DNA of 64,000 nucleotides, taken from assembly GCF_963665355.1 (NCBI RefSeq), contig NZ_OY762229.1, positions 2,976,001-3,040,000 of the forward strand, read 5' to 3'. Source of the DNA: an uncultured Desulfobacter sp. GTDB taxonomy: Bacteria; Desulfobacterota; Desulfobacteria; Desulfobacterales; Desulfobacteraceae. The notes under the pieces were generated by a model. That model worked only from the letters and a program-made list of their open reading frames with translations, did no database searches and had not been told where the DNA came from. The translations under genes were made by a program, and so were the position numbers. Positions 25,944-35,309 of this stretch are shown in pieces. Each line of letters starts with the position of its first letter. The first letter of the stretch is position 1.

Positions 25944-26110
25944 CCGGTCTGGAGACAGGGGATCGGGGTCAGCAGGGCCTTGGGGATGTCCCCGATCCGT
26001 GGAAAAACATGGGGGAGCCTTTCCAGCAACGTCATTGTATTTTCCTTGAAATAAGTCCGTTTTATCGCTTCCCCAAGAGGCTCTGTTTTTTTGGGGGGGG
26101 GCACAACAGG

Positions 26111-26139
26111 GGGCCTCAAACCAGACTGTCGTGAGGCCC
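26111..26139. repeat. Hairpin downstream of the VWA-OmpA gene
   Basis: GGGCCTCA (26111-26118) and TGAGGCCC (26132-26139) form an 8-bp perfect stem with a 13-nt loop just past the stop codon of the minus-strand lipoprotein gene. There is no clear U-run, so termination is possible but not certain. Confidence 0.45.
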
Positions 26140-26166
26140 AGGTGGCGGCTGTTTTTTATAACCCGT

Positions 26167-27285
26167 CTATTTTACACGATGAATTTCAACACGCCGGTTC
26201 AATGCCCGGCCCTTACTGGTATTGTTTGAGGCAACAGGTTTGGAATATCCGGATCCCTTGCAGGATAGACGGTGTTCATCAATGTCTCTGTCGGTGAGAT
26301 AGGATTTGACGGCTTGGGCCCGTTCCAGGGACAGCGTGTTATTATACTCCAGGCTTCCCGCATTGTCGGTATGGCCCTCAATTGTGACAGCGGCCTGGGG
26401 CTCGGCTTTCAGAAATTCGACAATCTGGTCCAGATAGGCATAGGCGCCGGGCTTGACCACGGTTTTATCAAAATCAAAATAGGCTTCATCAATTACCCAG
26501 ACACCGGCTTCAGCCATGGCAGGTGCTGCCATGGGTTCTTTGGGGGCAGCGACCATGGGTTTCTCCACAAGGAAAACATCCTTGACAAACTGGGTCATGC
26601 CGCCGTCGGTCATCAGTTTATCCCCGGTGGTGGCAAACCCGCAGTTAGCGGTCTTGGTCATCTCTTCCATGAGGACCCTGCCGCCCGCATCATCGCCCAC
26701 AAAGACGGTATAGACGCATAAGCCTGACCCCAGTTGTTCTTTCAGCGTCTTTGCCGCTGCCAGGGTTACGGGAGATTCCAGGCCGTTTTCCGCTTGGCCG
26801 TCACTGATGATGACCACGGCTGTTTTTCCGTAAACCCCGTTGAGATCCTGGCCAGCTTCGGCCAATGCCATGGACATGGGACTTGTACCGCCGGCCATTG
26901 AAATCATGTCCAGCTTTTCTTTCAGTGCGGTAGTCGAATAGGGTGACATGCCGTAAAAAAGCAGTGTTGCCTTGTCCGACACCGCCGCGTCGTGCCCAAA
27001 GGACCGAAGCCCAGCGTTCTGTTCCCGCTCCGGCAGGATCTGATTCATGCGGTTCACAAGTTCCCGGGCAAGGGCAAATTTGCTGTTCCCGCCATAGGTC
27101 TTTCCCATTGAACTGGATGCATCCAGGACAATCAGAAAATTATCAACTGAAGAGGCATACCGGTCTGAATCAAACGGGACCGGCGTAAACCCTGCAATGG
27201 GCTTGGCCGGCTGCTGGGCATAGCACCCGAACAGAAATAACGCCCCCAGGACGAAGGCAAAGCGTTTAATACTGGAAAATTTCAT
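26167..27285 (-). CDS. VWA-OmpA domain lipoprotein
   Basis: 372 residues. The N-terminus ends in a lipobox (GALFLFGC, Cys about 21), so the protein is a lipoprotein. Residues about 48-235 form a von Willebrand A domain with a MIDAS motif (VLDASSSMG, then GGTSPMS and IISDGQAENG). Residues about 260-370 form an OmpA-C peptidoglycan-binding domain (DEAYFDFDKTVVKPGAYAYL, IEGHTDNAGSLEYN, LSLERAQAVKSYL, GRALNRRVEI). This suggests an envelope protein tethered to peptidoglycan, with a metal-dependent protein-interaction domain. It is transcribed in the same direction as the BON protein gene but 187 bp separate them. Confidence 0.88.
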   Translation of the reverse strand: MKFSSIKRFAFVLGALFLFGCYAQQPAKPIAGFTPVPFDSDRYASSVDNFLIVLDASSSMGKTYGGNSKFALARELVNRMNQILPEREQNAGLRSFGHDAAVSDKATLLFYGMSPYSTTALKEKLDMISMAGGTSPMSMALAEAGQDLNGVYGKTAVVIISDGQAENGLESPVTLAAAKTLKEQLGSGLCVYTVFVGDDAGGRVLMEEMTKTANCGFATTGDKLMTDGGMTQFVKDVFLVEKPMVAAPKEPMAAPAMAEAGVWVIDEAYFDFDKTVVKPGAYAYLDQIVEFLKAEPQAAVTIEGHTDNAGSLEYNNTLSLERAQAVKSYLTDRDIDEHRLSCKGSGYSKPVASNNTSKGRALNRRVEIHRVK

Positions 27286-27472
27286 GAAAGGTCTCCTTTA
27301 TGTATTGTGGTTTGTGGGTGGCCAAAGATGATCTGCATCCGGGGCTTGGTCAGAGGATATTTCCGCTGGCATGTTAATCCGGGACACATTCATCCCCCTG
27401 CCATTTTCTCATCCAGCCAGTCTGAAATTTTCATTTAAATTCACCATTGAGGTTTTATGGAATCCTAAAAAA

Positions 27473-28261
27473 CTACCCGGCTATTGTCATCAGATTGGTG
27501 ACTTTTTTAACTCCATGGACATCCCTTACCAGTTTTGTGGCCAGGGCTTTTTCTGCCTTGTTCCGGGCTTTCCCTCCCAGGGTGACAACACCATCTTTTG
27601 TCTCCACCGTGGTAGCCACGGCACTGGTTGACCGATGGTACAGCAGGGTCATTTTAACCATGGCCGTGATGGATGCATCATCTATGACCTGGACAATTTC
27701 CTCCATTTTCTCTTCCGTTTGTTTTTTTCCCGGCCAGGTTGCCGCCCCCTGGACCGTCATCTCATTATTGACATGTTTGACACCGTCAATATCTAAGACG
27801 TATTCGGTGGTCAGGTCTTTTTGGGCAAGGCTTTTGGCATCTCCGACCAGGGTGATGGTCCCGTTTTTCGCAGATACCTCTGTATTCCCGGCGCTCACAT
27901 TCCGGTGAAAAAAAAGGGTGCTTTTTACCTTGGCCGCAAGCCAGGCATCTGAATAGCCGGAAACCGCCTCCCCCTTTACCGCCAGTTGGTTGTCCACATC
28001 TTTGACCCCGGACAGGCCCGCAACCGTTTCCCGGGCCAATGATTTATATGCATCCGAGGATGCTGTCCCTGTGAGGGTCACATGGCCGTCTTGGGAATGG
28101 ATTTTAATATCTTCATCCTTAAGATAGGTCTGGAATACATAAGACTGCCTTGCCGATGATTCGATGCGGTCATCGGTCTCGGATGCGAACAGACTGGAAT
28201 AGGTGACGGTCAAAGCGATGATGCTGACCAGCAATGCCAAGGTATAAATTCTCATTTTCAT
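27473..28261 (-). CDS. Periplasmic protein with three BON domains (OsmY-like)
   Basis: 262 residues: a signal peptide ending near LFASET, then three BON repeats, each with a VTLTGTA-like strand and a GVKxVxN motif (GVKDVDNQLAV, GVKHVNNEMTV, GVKKVTNLMTI). BON domains bind phospholipid membranes; OsmY-like proteins respond to osmotic or envelope stress. The ribosome binding site is AGGAGG. It lies 37 bp downstream of the small DUF3185-like gene and probably shares its transcript. Confidence 0.88.
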   Translation of the reverse strand: MKMRIYTLALLVSIIALTVTYSSLFASETDDRIESSARQSYVFQTYLKDEDIKIHSQDGHVTLTGTASSDAYKSLARETVAGLSGVKDVDNQLAVKGEAVSGYSDAWLAAKVKSTLFFHRNVSAGNTEVSAKNGTITLVGDAKSLAQKDLTTEYVLDIDGVKHVNNEMTVQGAATWPGKKQTEEKMEEIVQVIDDASITAMVKMTLLYHRSTSAVATTVETKDGVVTLGGKARNKAEKALATKLVRDVHGVKKVTNLMTIAG

Positions 28262-28298
28262 AAAAGGACCTCCTGTTAAAAATCATTCAACCTGATCA

Positions 28299-28526
28299 TC
28301 ATGTTTTTTTATTCCCCAGGGCCAGCAATCCAATCCCGCTCACAAGGGCAATTGCCCCGACAATGGGCGGTAACGGAATGGTCCGGGTTTTATCCGCACT
28401 CATTTGAACAGGGCCGATATCAACAATTTTTTCGCGGGTTGTATAGGTGATCCCCTGATACCCCGACCCCAATGCCATGATCCCGATGCCGATAAGAACA
28501 ATGGCTGCCACTGTGGTGAATTTCAT
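28299..28526 (-). CDS. Small two-helix membrane protein (DUF3185-like)
   Basis: 75 residues with one N-terminal helix (TVAAIVLIGIGIMALGSGY), a short exposed segment (ITYTTREKIVDIGPVQMSADKTRTI) and a second helix (IVGAIALVSGIGLLALG) ending NKKT. The VDIGPVQ...T-IPLPPIVG pattern is typical of the DUF3185 family of small membrane proteins of unknown function, often found beside BON/OsmY-type stress genes, as here. Confidence 0.75.
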   Translation of the reverse strand: MKFTTVAAIVLIGIGIMALGSGYQGITYTTREKIVDIGPVQMSADKTRTIPLPPIVGAIALVSGIGLLALGNKKT

Positions 28527-28976
28527 GATCTTTTGCCCAGTGACATGATTACCGATTCCTTTTTATAAATGGACTCACCGGCTTCACCCAGGCTGTTTTT
28601 GAATTCTTGAACCCGTGACCTTTTAGGCCGTACACAAATGAGATGGCATTTCATCAGATGCCTGTGTGCGGAGTGTTGCTGTCCTTTGCCTGATTCCATT
28701 GTACTAATCAAGTTCCGTACCCGGATGGTCAGAATCTGGATGTATATTCCATCCATTTGATTTATAAGGAAAAATATGCAAAGTCCGCTTTATTAAGATC
28801 CATTAAACCCATCTATTAAAACGGTCACATTCTCCCAAAGGGTCAGATTTGGTCGAAACCCAATGCGAGCGCTTGCCAGGGGTGAGTTTTAGCACGTCAA
28901 CAATATTGACAAAGATCAAAAAGTTACATTTACCGAGCAGGCAAAAACCTAACCGGACATCACTGTGCATTAATGC
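28527..28976. other. Intergenic stretch between the envelope genes and the RT-nitrilase locus
   Basis: No gene with convincing support. It should contain the promoter of the DUF3185-BON unit and the 3' end of the nitrilase transcript. A GTCAA-N5-TTGAC dyad lies near 28899-28913. A 77-codon frame at 28523-28756 resembles nothing and has skewed composition. This is the left boundary of the putative defence island. Confidence 0.4.
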
Positions 28977-29855
28977 TTAATAGCCCGGAGGTAAATGCTT
29001 AAACAGACGATGTTGATTGCCGGTCTCATCAATATATTTTCCTGTGTCACCTTGCTGGGCAGCATCAATATCGGCAACCGGCAGCCGGACAACCTGAACA
29101 GTGAAAAGATCCTTGCCTTCATGGCGATACAGGGTCCTGCGGAATGGTTCATAGTAGGGTGTTACGGCAAGGGATCCTCCATAAAAACCTGTGTTGCAGA
29201 TGACCACATTGCAAAAAATCGTCTTTGATAGCGAATCAGCCAAGTGATAAAATGAATCAACATCACGATTATAAGCCAGGACAAAAAGGTGGTGAATTTT
29301 TCCCCGGTAAACCATATACCGTTCCACGTCCATAAAATCATAACAGATGCAGACACCAATGCGACCGAAGCGACCTGCGTCAAACAACCAGATGGTTTGG
29401 TCGGCTTTGAAATCAAAACCTGAATCCCCGATACCAATTTCTTCGCCAGGGGCAATATAGGTTTTCCCGAAGTAAAACGTACTGCATCCTTCACTGGACT
29501 GTTTTTCCGGCCATCTCTGGGGAACGATGACCAGGGCTTGATTTCTTACGATGCTGTTTGCACGATCCATGGTATAATCCATACCGGCTATAACGATAGA
29601 GCCTATTTTTCTGCACAGTGCCAGCAATCGGCTTCGGAAGCAAAGCGGCACAGCCAGTTCGGGAAGAATGATAAATTGCGGTGGTACATCCATTTCAGAA
29701 AGAATATGGAATCCATGTCTGATTTCTCTCCAGGCATGGTCAGACTCAGCAGGCGTCATTTTGGGGTAATTCTGCCATGCAACTTGGGCATTGGTGGTTG
29801 TTTGAATCAGACCGAGCTGCAGATAATCAGTCAGTGAATTTTCCGTTTCGAGCAT
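28977..29855 (-). CDS. Nitrilase-superfamily protein of a defence-associated RT system
   Basis: About 292 residues with the carbon-nitrogen hydrolase triad in order: Glu in [10 protein letters not shown] (about 66), Lys in [13 protein letters not shown] (about 131) and Cys in [10 protein letters not shown] (about 171). The fold looks complete. The start ATG 29855 follows GGAG and comes one base after the RT stop codon (TAATATG), so the genes are translationally coupled; a TTG at 29867 is an alternative start. Class 1 unknown-group reverse transcriptases (DRT1/UG1) carry a nitrilase domain that is required for phage defence. Here the domain is a separate protein encoded with the RT-like gene. 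Substrate unknown. Confidence 0.8.
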   Translation of the reverse strand: MLETENSLTDYLQLGLIQTTTNAQVAWQNYPKMTPAESDHAWREIRHGFHILSEMDVPPQFIILPELAVPLCFRSRLLALCRKIGSIVIAGMDYTMDRANSIVRNQALVIVPQRWPEKQSSEGCSTFYFGKTYIAPGEEIGIGDSGFDFKADQTIWLFDAGRFGRIGVCICYDFMDVERYMVYRGKIHHLFVLAYNRDVDSFYHLADSLSKTIFCNVVICNTGFYGGSLAVTPYYEPFRRTLYRHEGKDLFTVQVVRLPVADIDAAQQGDTGKYIDETGNQHRLFKHLPPGY

Positions 29856-29856
29856 A

Positions 29857-32800
29857 TTATTCTCCAATATCAGTTATCCAGTCCGATCGTGTAAAGTGCT
29901 CCAGTTGAACGGGTACAATTTGTCTTGGGATACTACGTTGAAGGGTCAGTTGATATTTTTCCAACATCTGTCTGGCTTTTTGGATATAGGATTGGAACAT
30001 GTTTAAATTCATTATTTTCGGCGGATAAAGTACCATATCGTCATCATACCCTGCTGGCACAGAAGGTTCAGTCAATGCTGTTTCCAGTTGACTGGGAAGA
30101 AAACAAGCCTCCAGGATTCCATGTGTCCAGGATGAAAATGGGATGTTTCGCATTCTGGTCCGTACCAAAGGAAAGTACTGCCATTCATGCCCGTGTACAT
30201 TCCATGCTGCCGGCCAGTCAAATGAATGGCTTACCAGTCCCAGCAATAACATACCAAGGCCCCGGATCATGGCAATTTCAGGGGTGGTTTTGGCAATCGA
30301 TGACAGATTAAATCTGTAACGATAGTCATCAACCCTATCTGTTGCCCTTAATTGCAGGAGAAACGGCTCCTCACTTATCTGGTCTCGCCAGTGTTCCCAA
30401 GTCAAAACGGTATCCCTTTCTTTTGTCCATTTTTCTGGAACAAGAATATTCAAAGGGTGCAGGGGATAGTCACCGTTTCCATCGCCCTGAACAAAGGTTT
30501 TCACTTTTTCCGCTATTTGATCAGCAAGTTCAAGTGCCGTCCATTCGGTGACCCGTGGATCATAAACGTTTTCCTTGTATTTCTTACGAATCCACCAAAC
30601 CCACTTTTCAAGGGATATCCATGGCTCATCACTGTTTTTTTGCATGATCCTGAATATTTTTTCTTCACCCGGGGTGATTGCCGAACCACGTTTGTATTTA
30701 TATTGAACAGGGTCAGTCCCCTGAAGCAGTTCATACAACCATCCAGCACGCTCTTTTTTTGTGAAGACTTCCTTCTCCAGGCATGCATCAATTATTGTTT
30801 CTGTTTTGACTTCTTGCGTTACATTATGGGGGTAACGAAATAACAGGGGGCAAGTGCAGGGCTCATTGACCCCCAGTTTACAGACCGCAGCTTTCCATAT
30901 TGGCCCCGGGCTTGTTTTAATGAGGGAATTGAGCCTTGTTTCGGCCCACCATGTCCATGCCGAAAGAGGGATTAATGTCTTTGCAGCCCATTTTTCCGGT
31001 GACACGGACCAGTCAATAGCGTTGCAGTTTGCTGCAAGACGTTGCATTGAGCGGAAATCACTTTCAGTTATCAGTTCGTTCTCCGCCTCCTGAAGATACA
31101 AAAGAGCACTGCCAAAACCGCACTGCATCAAGTTCAAGGAATTGCGTTCATACCATGTGGGCTCTGCATCTTCCGGCAAGGTGACCGGTTGTCTTAACAG
31201 TGTTTGCAAATACGAATATGCTGCCTGACGCCGATAGATTAAATGATCTTTATGAGACATGTTGACAGCACACTGGACAGCCTGATTGGCCATAAGGCGA
31301 CAGATTATAGCCCTTATATGGCCAGCCCCTACCGGGTCGTGTTTAGATACCTGCTCAAGTTCTTTATGAATTAATGTCAGGTCGGTATGTCCGGAAAACC
31401 GACAATATTCCAGCAGATAAACCCAGAGGTTAAGTTTCTCTCGATGATTGCGAAGCGCTTTCAACAGTATCAGAAAGATGTGCATCTGACTTTTGTGTTG
31501 CTTATTGGTATTTGCAGATAAAAGCTGTTGATGTCTTTTTTCAAGGCGTTCAATTTCTTGCTGCAACTCCTGGATGCGTTTGCGTGTTGCAACTGCGTCA
31601 TTTGTTTTCTGACGAAGCCCCTGTAAACGCTTACAAAGATCAGTCTCATCCTTCTTTGTTTCAAAAAGACGACGTTCAATCAGGCACAGGTTCGCCTGGT
31701 TTCCTAAGACTTCCTGGGGCAAGGACCATGCAAGTTTGCGGGCAATGCTGTCTATTTGAAAATCATAACTGCCGACAGTGCCTGATTCTCGGCCAAGCAA
31801 CAGGTTTTCCATTTCATTAATGTACAATATTTTTTCTCGTTGCTGCAAAAGATCAAAATTCAGATCCTTTATACTAGTTACCATCCTCAGGCTCCTGATT
31901 AGTTCTGGGAGCGGATTGGTATTGTCCAGGAGCGCATCTTCAGTGGCCTGGTGCCTGGATTCCTCATTCAGAATTCCAGATTGATTTGTTTGTCGCCGGG
32001 AAATTCGATATTGAGAAAGGGATTGCGGCTCAATGGATTTCCAATCCAGTGTGGTTCCGCAGCCATAATTATCTAAGAGCGTCTGGTATTCTTCCATCCA
32101 GTTAACCAAACTTGAAAAATCGCGGGAAAGAAAACAATGTTCAGAACCAAAACGAAAGTGAGCAATATTTTTTTTTCGGAGATCATGAGTCGAAACAGAC
32201 CCGGGAACAATACGACGTTCTGCTATATCCCGTTCCACCGCCATGAGCGCGACATTTTGTAAGAAATCTGCCACTGCCAGGCCCGCAGGCATAGTGGTTA
32301 GGGCACATTTTTCCGAGTCAGAAGTATTTCCCGCCGGCGGATTGGTCCAGCACTTCGGATCAATTCTGAACTGTAGAAGCTGGGAAGCGAGTTGATGAAT
32401 CTGGGGTTGAAATTCGGGTGAAAAGGCAGAAAGATTGTCTGCCACAGTAGCGATACTTCCTCCGGACGAGCAGTTGTTAAAGGAGAGCTTGGCCATGTAC
32501 ACTTTGTTATTTTTTACCGTGGGCCAGTACTTTTCCTGCAGGTAGGGAAGTCGTTGATTGTCTGATATATAACGCTCCTGCTCAAGCACGTTACGTTCAG
32601 GTTCTTCAAAGTTTTCAGGATGTAACAATCCGGACATTGCTCTAGCAGTAAGAAAAATATGGCGCTGATACAGCGACCAGGCTGCCAGAGAATTTCGATA
32701 GAGGCGTCCACTGGAGTGTCTGTAGCCACCGTTTCTGATGACAACTGTGCCATTTTTTTTCTCACCCCGGGAGGATCTATGGAGACGACCGCCATAGCTC

Positions 32801-33156
32801 CATGGAGGCATCCGACAGTCCAGGCCAGGACCGATAACGTTCAAAAAGGCAATCCAGGCCACCTGATCGCGAACAGAAATATCATAAATGACCTCTGTCT
32901 GCTTACCATTTTTGCTGGCATGGGAAGGCTCCGGAAGGGGGCGAACAGCATCTGTCTTGTATGTTAATTCTTTGAATTTATGTGCAATTGCATCTAATTC
33001 TTCCTGAAGATTCGCTTCAAAACAGGAAAGTCGGTAATCGTCAATCCAAGTGTGAATTGATCGTGTATAACGCTGATATTTCAACCATGCCCAGTACAGA
33101 TTTTGAGGACAGGTCAATAAGGTTGTCAGGGAATAGCTGGTATTTGACGCCGTCAT
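29857..33156 (-). CDS. Class 1 'unknown group' RT-like protein (DRT1/UG5-like) with degenerate active site
   Basis: 1099 residues. The first 370 follow class 1 unknown-group RTs: VRPLPEPSH (72-80), [20 protein letters not shown] (94-113), [13 protein letters not shown] (116-128), motif A region [11 protein letters not shown] (219-229), motif [16 protein letters not shown] (287-301), and motif C region [13 protein letters not shown] (331-343). The catalytic YxDD is thus F336-G-S-E339 and the motif A aspartate appears to be Ser225, so polymerase activity is doubtful. Residues 500-550 are a probable coiled coil; the remaining about 550 are helical and unrecognised. The ribosome binding site is GAGGTAATCCT. 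It is operonic with the nitrilase gene. Related systems act in phage defence; a structural or templating-free role is an inference. Confidence 0.82.
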   Translation of the reverse strand: MTASNTSYSLTTLLTCPQNLYWAWLKYQRYTRSIHTWIDDYRLSCFEANLQEELDAIAHKFKELTYKTDAVRPLPEPSHASKNGKQTEVIYDISVRDQVAWIAFLNVIGPGLDCRMPPWSYGGRLHRSSRGEKKNGTVVIRNGGYRHSSGRLYRNSLAAWSLYQRHIFLTARAMSGLLHPENFEEPERNVLEQERYISDNQRLPYLQEKYWPTVKNNKVYMAKLSFNNCSSGGSIATVADNLSAFSPEFQPQIHQLASQLLQFRIDPKCWTNPPAGNTSDSEKCALTTMPAGLAVADFLQNVALMAVERDIAERRIVPGSVSTHDLRKKNIAHFRFGSEHCFLSRDFSSLVNWMEEYQTLLDNYGCGTTLDWKSIEPQSLSQYRISRRQTNQSGILNEESRHQATEDALLDNTNPLPELIRSLRMVTSIKDLNFDLLQQREKILYINEMENLLLGRESGTVGSYDFQIDSIARKLAWSLPQEVLGNQANLCLIERRLFETKKDETDLCKRLQGLRQKTNDAVATRKRIQELQQEIERLEKRHQQLLSANTNKQHKSQMHIFLILLKALRNHREKLNLWVYLLEYCRFSGHTDLTLIHKELEQVSKHDPVGAGHIRAIICRLMANQAVQCAVNMSHKDHLIYRRQAAYSYLQTLLRQPVTLPEDAEPTWYERNSLNLMQCGFGSALLYLQEAENELITESDFRSMQRLAANCNAIDWSVSPEKWAAKTLIPLSAWTWWAETRLNSLIKTSPGPIWKAAVCKLGVNEPCTCPLLFRYPHNVTQEVKTETIIDACLEKEVFTKKERAGWLYELLQGTDPVQYKYKRGSAITPGEEKIFRIMQKNSDEPWISLEKWVWWIRKKYKENVYDPRVTEWTALELADQIAEKVKTFVQGDGNGDYPLHPLNILVPEKWTKERDTVLTWEHWRDQISEEPFLLQLRATDRVDDYRYRFNLSSIAKTTPEIAMIRGLGMLLLGLVSHSFDWPAAWNVHGHEWQYFPLVRTRMRNIPFSSWTHGILEACFLPSQLETALTEPSVPAGYDDDMVLYPPKIMNLNMFQSYIQKARQMLEKYQLTLQRSIPRQIVPVQLEHFTRSDWITDIGE

Positions 33157-33160
33157 AGGA

Positions 33161-33319
33161 TTACCTCATTTTTGATATGATTTGGATCCGGATGAGCGCA
33201 GCGCAATTTTTTTCTTCTCCGCCTTCCATTCTGATCAGGTGGGTATTAACCAGTTGTAGTCGCATTGTCTGGCCGGTAAGCATATATCCCAGTGCAGCCA
33301 AAGACTGGACAGGTAAAAG
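33161..33319 (-). CDS. Possible 52-residue leader ORF upstream of the RT-like gene
   Basis: A minus-strand frame (MLLPVQSLAALGYMLTG..., ending IQIISKMR) stops four bases before the RT-like start codon, and its last codons contain the ribosome binding site of that gene (ATGAGGTAATCCTATG). This arrangement would allow translational coupling. Its start region lies at the base of a 26-bp perfect palindrome, and no Shine-Dalgarno is visible, so expression is uncertain. An alternative ATG at 33343 lies inside the palindrome. No family recognised. Confidence 0.35.
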   Translation of the reverse strand, partial: LLPVQSLAALGYMLTGQTMRLQLVNTHLIRMEGGEEKNCAALIRIQIISKMR

Positions 33320-33379
33320 CATGCTTGATACCCAACATATCAAAAAATAAACGTTTTGATATGTTGGGTATCAAGCATG
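33320..33379. repeat. Perfect 26-bp inverted repeat upstream of the RT-nitrilase operon
   Basis: Arms 33320-33345 (beginning CATGCTTGATACCC and ending ATATCAAAA) and 33354-33379 are exact complements, with an 8-nt loop (AATAAACG). It starts 164 bp before the RT-like start codon. Transcribed from either strand it would fold into a very stable RNA hairpin. Candidates are a non-coding RNA or structured leader of the RT system, an operator, or a relic of a mobile element. It is too long for an ordinary terminator and lacks a U-run on the minus strand. Confidence 0.9.
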
Positions 33380-33905
33380 GTATTCTTTCCCAATTTCAAT
33401 CTGTTCTACAGACATTTAGCATACCAGGCCGGGTAGGTCTATTTTGATGATTCAATCAGATAGCGTCATCATAATGTGTGGTTTCAGTATATTCCCTTAT
33501 TATCCGACCGCTAATTGTATATCTTAAAAATTTGAATGTTATCCGACCAGATGAGAATAGGCCAGATTAATATCGATAATCAAGTTTATTGGAGAATGAA
33601 AAAAAAAGTTATTGGGGAGTGTCAACCCACGGGAAACTGACCTGGCCATGATTTTGATTGCCATGCAGAATAATATCCTTAGTGGGATGCTATGACGACA
33701 CTTTTAATCTATTAGGAATAGGTCTTTAAAATCTGAAATCGCGGTTTGAACTTTTTTATCGTGTAAAAAGAATGGGGAAGTTCGGATGGCACATGTGTCT
33801 CTTAATCTTTTTTAGAAACCATCCTTCTATTATTTTTAAAGATTGTATCAAGGATGATTGCACTTGTCTATTTTGCCTTATAATCATCTGAAATTATTTA
33901 ATGGA
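33380..33905. other. Gene-free region between the palindrome and tRNA-Ser
   Basis: About 525 bp, AT-rich, no convincing ORF. It contains a 10-bp direct repeat TTATCCGACC at 33500-33509 and 33539-33548 (39-bp period) and A/T tracts. It is expected to hold the promoter of the RT-nitrilase operon and possibly a non-coding RNA. No duplicate of the tRNA-Ser 3' end (as expected for an integrated element) was found by eye. Confidence 0.45.
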
Positions 33906-33997
33906 TGGCGGAGAAGGGGGGATTCGAACCCCCGGTACCCGGTTAGAGTACACACGCTTTCCAGGCGTGCACCTTCAGCCAGCTCGGTCACCTCTCC
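33906..33997 (-). tRNA. tRNA-Ser (anticodon GGA)
   Basis: Reading the minus strand from 33997: acceptor GGAGAGG, D arm, anticodon stem CACGC with loop CTGGAAA (anticodon GGA) and GCGTG, a long class II variable arm, T arm GGGGGTTCGAATCCCCC, acceptor CTTCTCC, discriminator G and an encoded CCA (33906-33908). The long variable arm and the anticodon assign it to serine UCC/UCU codons. Confidence 0.95.
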
Positions 33998-34056
33998 GAA
34001 TAGACCCGCGGACTATATTATCTTTTAACCGATGTGTCAAGGATTAATGCGTATGA

Positions 34057-34758
34057 TTAATATATTCCCGTCATTTTGTCGGACGACAGGTGGATTGGGG
34101 CAAGGATGTTGTGTTGTCCGGTTATATTTTTTCGGCCTGAAAAAATGATTCGTTTGGGTGGTTTCTCCGGGGCTGTGTATACATATCTGATCCACTCGGG
34201 AGTGATTGATGTCGGCTGTACAGCTTTGCAGATATCCGTCAGACGTTCGGAAGGAAAAATTATCATTAGTCTGCCTTTGTGTTTGAGAAAGGTGTCTGCT
34301 TTTTCTGCAAGACTCTGGATATCCATGGTTATTTCGTGGCGTGCAATGGCTTTTTGTGAATCAGGATTTAATCTTCCCGTATTCGATTTTTTATAGGGCG
34401 GGTTTGACAGGATAAGGTCAAAAGGTCCGCCTGCGGATTCAAGATCAATGGTTTTAATATCGTGATTGATTATCGATACTGTTTGTTCAAGGTTGTTATT
34501 GATGGCGTTTTGGGAAGCTATTTCAGCCAGTTCTTTTTGAATCTCAATGCCGGTAATGCGAGATTGCGGAAAGCAATATCCTAAAATGACAGGGATAATG
34601 CCGCAACCACAGCCAATATCAAGGATACGGTCACCAGGGCGGGGAGGCGGAACCTGTCTGCACAGCACAATGGGGTCCATGCTGTACCGGTAGCCTTTTA
34701 CCGGCTGCAATAGAGAGACGTTCCCGCCCCAAAAAAAATCAGGAGAGTATTCTTCCAA
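34057..34758 (-). CDS. tRNA1(Val) (adenine37-N6)-methyltransferase-like protein
   Basis: 233 residues with a class I SAM-dependent methyltransferase fold: ILDIGCGCGIIPVILG (SAM-binding motif I), ITGIEIQKELAEIASQNA, and the adenine/N6 catalytic motif LILSNPPYKKS. The N-terminal LLQPVKGYRYSMDPIVL is typical of the TrmN6/YfiC group. It overlaps the DciA-like gene by 20 bp, so the two are co-transcribed. The specific tRNA target is inferred from family. Confidence 0.82.
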   Translation of the reverse strand: MEEYSPDFFWGGNVSLLQPVKGYRYSMDPIVLCRQVPPPRPGDRILDIGCGCGIIPVILGYCFPQSRITGIEIQKELAEIASQNAINNNLEQTVSIINHDIKTIDLESAGGPFDLILSNPPYKKSNTGRLNPDSQKAIARHEITMDIQSLAEKADTFLKHKGRLMIIFPSERLTDICKAVQPTSITPEWIRYVYTAPEKPPKRIIFSGRKNITGQHNILAPIHLSSDKMTGIY

Positions 34759-35059
34759 TTTTAAACCGCAGGTGTGTGATCAAAGGGCTGTCCAGTCCCT
34801 GGTTCAGGTTGGCAATCATCTCTTTTTCAAGAAATTTGAGCTGTTGTATCCATACGGAGCTTGATACGATTACCTGCAATTGGCCATTTTTAAATGTATC
34901 GGGTTTGGCATTCTGGGAAATGGAGGAGCCCAGGACCAGATCCCATATTTCCCATATCTGCGTAATTTCGGTTTTCCGGGGGGGGCTGTATTTTGACAAG
35001 GCCTCTGATAGTATGTCCCTGATGTGAGTCAGATGTTTTGTGTCTGATTTTTTGTCCAT
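34739..35059 (-). CDS. DUF721/DciA-like protein
   Basis: About 106 residues. It matches the DUF721 (DciA-like) pattern: an N-terminal helical part (IRDILSEALSKYS), a tryptophan-containing core (ITQIWEIWDLVLGSSISQNAKP) and strands with GQLQVIVSSSVWIQQLKFLE, then IGRIL. DciA proteins load the replicative helicase in bacteria lacking DnaC/DnaI; many DUF721 members are uncharacterised. ATG 35059 is preferred; a GTG four codons upstream is possible. Its 3' end overlaps the methyltransferase gene. Confidence 0.75.
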   Translation of the reverse strand: MDKKSDTKHLTHIRDILSEALSKYSPPRKTEITQIWEIWDLVLGSSISQNAKPDTFKNGQLQVIVSSSVWIQQLKFLEKEMIANLNQGLDSPLITHLRFKIGRILS

Positions 35060-35309
35060 GTTTAGTTCCACTTGATATTTTTCTATTTTGGCAATTTCAT
35101 AACATAATATTCGGGAATAGGGAAATCAGGAATATAGTTCAATCCTGTTGAAGGAGCGCCTGATCCCTTGATGTTGCTGCTAAATAAATATTGCCTTTTA
35201 ACTTTGATTCTTATAATAGAGTTATATTTTGCCTGCTAAAATGTTCAAGTAGACCACATAAATATAATGATCATAGTCAGGTTGGTCATTCATTAACGGG
35301 ATATTATTT

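Noticed and set aside
28523-28756. Minus-strand 77-codon ORF upstream of the DUF3185-like gene
   Set aside because: No recognisable domain; low-quality composition; it runs through the expected promoter.
33346-33353. Palindrome at 33320-33379 as an ordinary intrinsic terminator
   Set aside because: The stem is unusually long (26 bp), there is no U-run after it in the minus direction, and it lies upstream of the operon rather than after a gene.
33906-33940. Integration att site duplicated from the tRNA-Ser 3' end
   Set aside because: No second copy of the tRNA 3' sequence was found in the flanking 6 kb by eye.
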